Shown piece after piece: positions 5,567 to 6,294 of a DNA stretch of 6,294 nucleotides (position 1 is the first letter of the stretch; the number at the start of each line of letters is the position of its first letter). Position numbers and translations under genes: made by a program. Under the pieces are notes generated by a model that searched no databases, was not told the origin of the DNA, and was given only the letters and a program-made list of their open reading frames with translations. Source of the DNA: Aminipila sp051883075 (GTDB lineage: Bacteria > Bacillota > Clostridia > Peptostreptococcales > Anaerovoracaceae); NCBI GenBank assembly GCA_051883075.1, contig JBJETA010000171.1, positions 1 through 6,294 of the forward strand. Direction: 5' to 3'.

Positions 5567-5594
5567 TTGCGGAGAAAATAAAATATGATATACT
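5567..5594 (+). promoter_or_regulatory. tilS promoter, extended -10, almost touching the start codon
   Basis: TATACT at 5589-5594 (5/6 to TATAAT) is preceded by TGA at 5586-5588, forming an extended -10. A weak -35, TTGCGG at 5567-5572, lies 16 bases upstream. A start about 7 bases after the -10 falls near 5601, only about 3 bases before ATG 5604. There is no Shine-Dalgarno sequence between 5575 and 5603; the nearest GGAG (5571-5574) is 29 bases from the ATG and upstream of the predicted transcript. Confidence 0.55.
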
Positions 5595-5603
5595 TTAAGT
5601 ATT

Positions 5604-6294
5604 ATGGTAACAGAAAAAATAAAAAAGACGATTTTAGATAAAAAACTGATAAATAAAGGTGAGCACATCATAGTGGGACTTTCCGGAGGCCCTGATTCGG
5701 TGTGCCTTTTTCACAATCTGCTTACACTGTCAGGTGAAATGGGCTTTTCGGTTTCGGCGGTGCATGTAAATCATATGTTCAGAAAAGGAGATGCGGAGGA
5801 GGATCAGAAATACGCCGAAGCACTTTGCGGAAGGCACGGTATTGAATGCCGTAGCTTTGTGATTGACTGCAATATGCTGGCGAAGGAAAAGGGCATAAGC
5901 AGTGAGGAAGCAGGCAGGATGGCGAGATACGGTGCTTTTTATGATACTGCTAAAAAGCTAATCGACAATAAACGATATGATAATGTAAAAATCGCTGTTG
6001 CCCATAACCTGAATGACCAGGCGGAAACTGTGCTGATGAGGATTATACGAGGCACGGGAACGGACGGGCTGGCAGGCATTGAATACAGCAGACCGGGAAA
6101 GTACGGAACACAGATTATCCGTCCTCTGCTTGATGTGTCACGAAAAGAGATAGAGGAATACTGTGCGGAGCAGAACCTTAATCCGAAGATAGACAGGACA
6201 AACAATGAGCCTGTTTATACCAGAAACAAGATAAGACTTAACCTGATTCCGAAAATAGAACAGGACTTCAATGCAAACTTTACGGAGAGTTTAA
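5604..6294 (+). CDS. tilS: tRNA(Ile)-lysidine synthase TilS, N-terminal 230 residues (cut by right edge)
   Basis: TilS uses ATP and lysine to convert C34 of the CAU anticodon of minor tRNA-Ile to lysidine, so that it reads AUA codons and is charged with isoleucine. It is a cytoplasmic, normally essential enzyme. The frame is open from ATG 5604 to the window end. The PP-loop SGGPDS lies at residues 27-32 (preceded by IIVGL), followed by VHVNHMFR (53-60), AHNLNDQAETVLMRIIRGTG (133-152), RPLLDVSRKEIEEYC (163-177) and D187-R-T-N with YTRNKIR further on, all in the order and spacing of TilS. The catalytic N-terminal domain is essentially complete; the C-terminal tRNA-binding domains lie outside. 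ATG 5604 is the only plausible start, because an in-frame TGA lies at 5586-5588 and the start-to-PP-loop distance fits the family. No Shine-Dalgarno sequence precedes it. In B. subtilis tilS sits just downstream of spoIIE and before hpt and ftsH, so hpt or ftsH is expected to the right. Confidence 0.93.
   Translation, partial: MVTEKIKKTILDKKLINKGEHIIVGLSGGPDSVCLFHNLLTLSGEMGFSVSAVHVNHMFRKGDAEEDQKYAEALCGRHGIECRSFVIDCNMLAKEKGISSEEAGRMARYGAFYDTAKKLIDNKRYDNVKIAVAHNLNDQAETVLMRIIRGTGTDGLAGIEYSRPGKYGTQIIRPLLDVSRKEIEEYCAEQNLNPKIDRTNNEPVYTRNKIRLNLIPKIEQDFNANFTESL

Overview
The window looks like a chromosomal segment of a spore-forming clostridial Firmicute, most likely a Lachnospiraceae-type organism. 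The reasons are a SpoIIE-type sporulation phosphatase, strong AGGAGG-like ribosome binding sites, A/T-rich sigma-A-like promoters, moderate GC, frequent AGA/AGG arginine codons, and a methyltransferase and ABC-F protein resembling clostridial homologues I remember. No database search was possible, so the taxon is an inference.

Layout, all genes on the + strand: (1) 3-254, the 3' end of an A/T-rich (about 36% GC) gene whose product resembles the C-terminus of KilA-N domain proteins of phage or mobile-element type. (2) 255-459, an intergenic region with a good -10 box and Spo0A-box-like sites. (3) 460-2325, a 621-residue SpoIIE-type membrane PP2C phosphatase with a strikingly short central region and a GC-rich codon patch inside the phosphatase domain. 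(4) 2453-3448, a class I SAM-dependent methyltransferase of the LCMT/TcmP-like family carrying a repetitive Ser/Gly insertion. (5) 3449-3650, a repeat-rich spacer with two unrelated tandem arrays: three in-frame copies of the methyltransferase tail, each with its own stop codon, and about 4.4 copies of a 13-bp unit. (6) 3651-5501, a Uup/YfmR-type ABC-F ribosome-associated ATPase. (7) 5518-5561, a strong bidirectional terminator. (8) 5604 to the right edge, the N-terminal 230 residues of TilS, tRNA(Ile)-lysidine synthase, with an extended -10 promoter so close to the ATG that the mRNA may be leaderless.

In Bacillus subtilis spoIIE lies a short distance upstream of tilS-hpt-ftsH. Here the same two landmarks are kept but separated by the methyltransferase and ABC-F genes, and the KilA-N remnant lies just upstream. 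I read this as a conserved sporulation/tRNA-modification locus that has gained accessory genes. Each gene seems to have its own promoter, so this is a co-located set and not one operon.

I see no convincing new multi-gene system. The unusual signals are structural: the array of duplicated gene ends with a likely promoter at its far edge, the minisatellite, the repetitive insertion in the methyltransferase, the mosaic codon patch in spoIIE and the likely leaderless tilS. There is no gene-free stretch over 300 bases, and I found no tRNA, rRNA, CRISPR or IS element.
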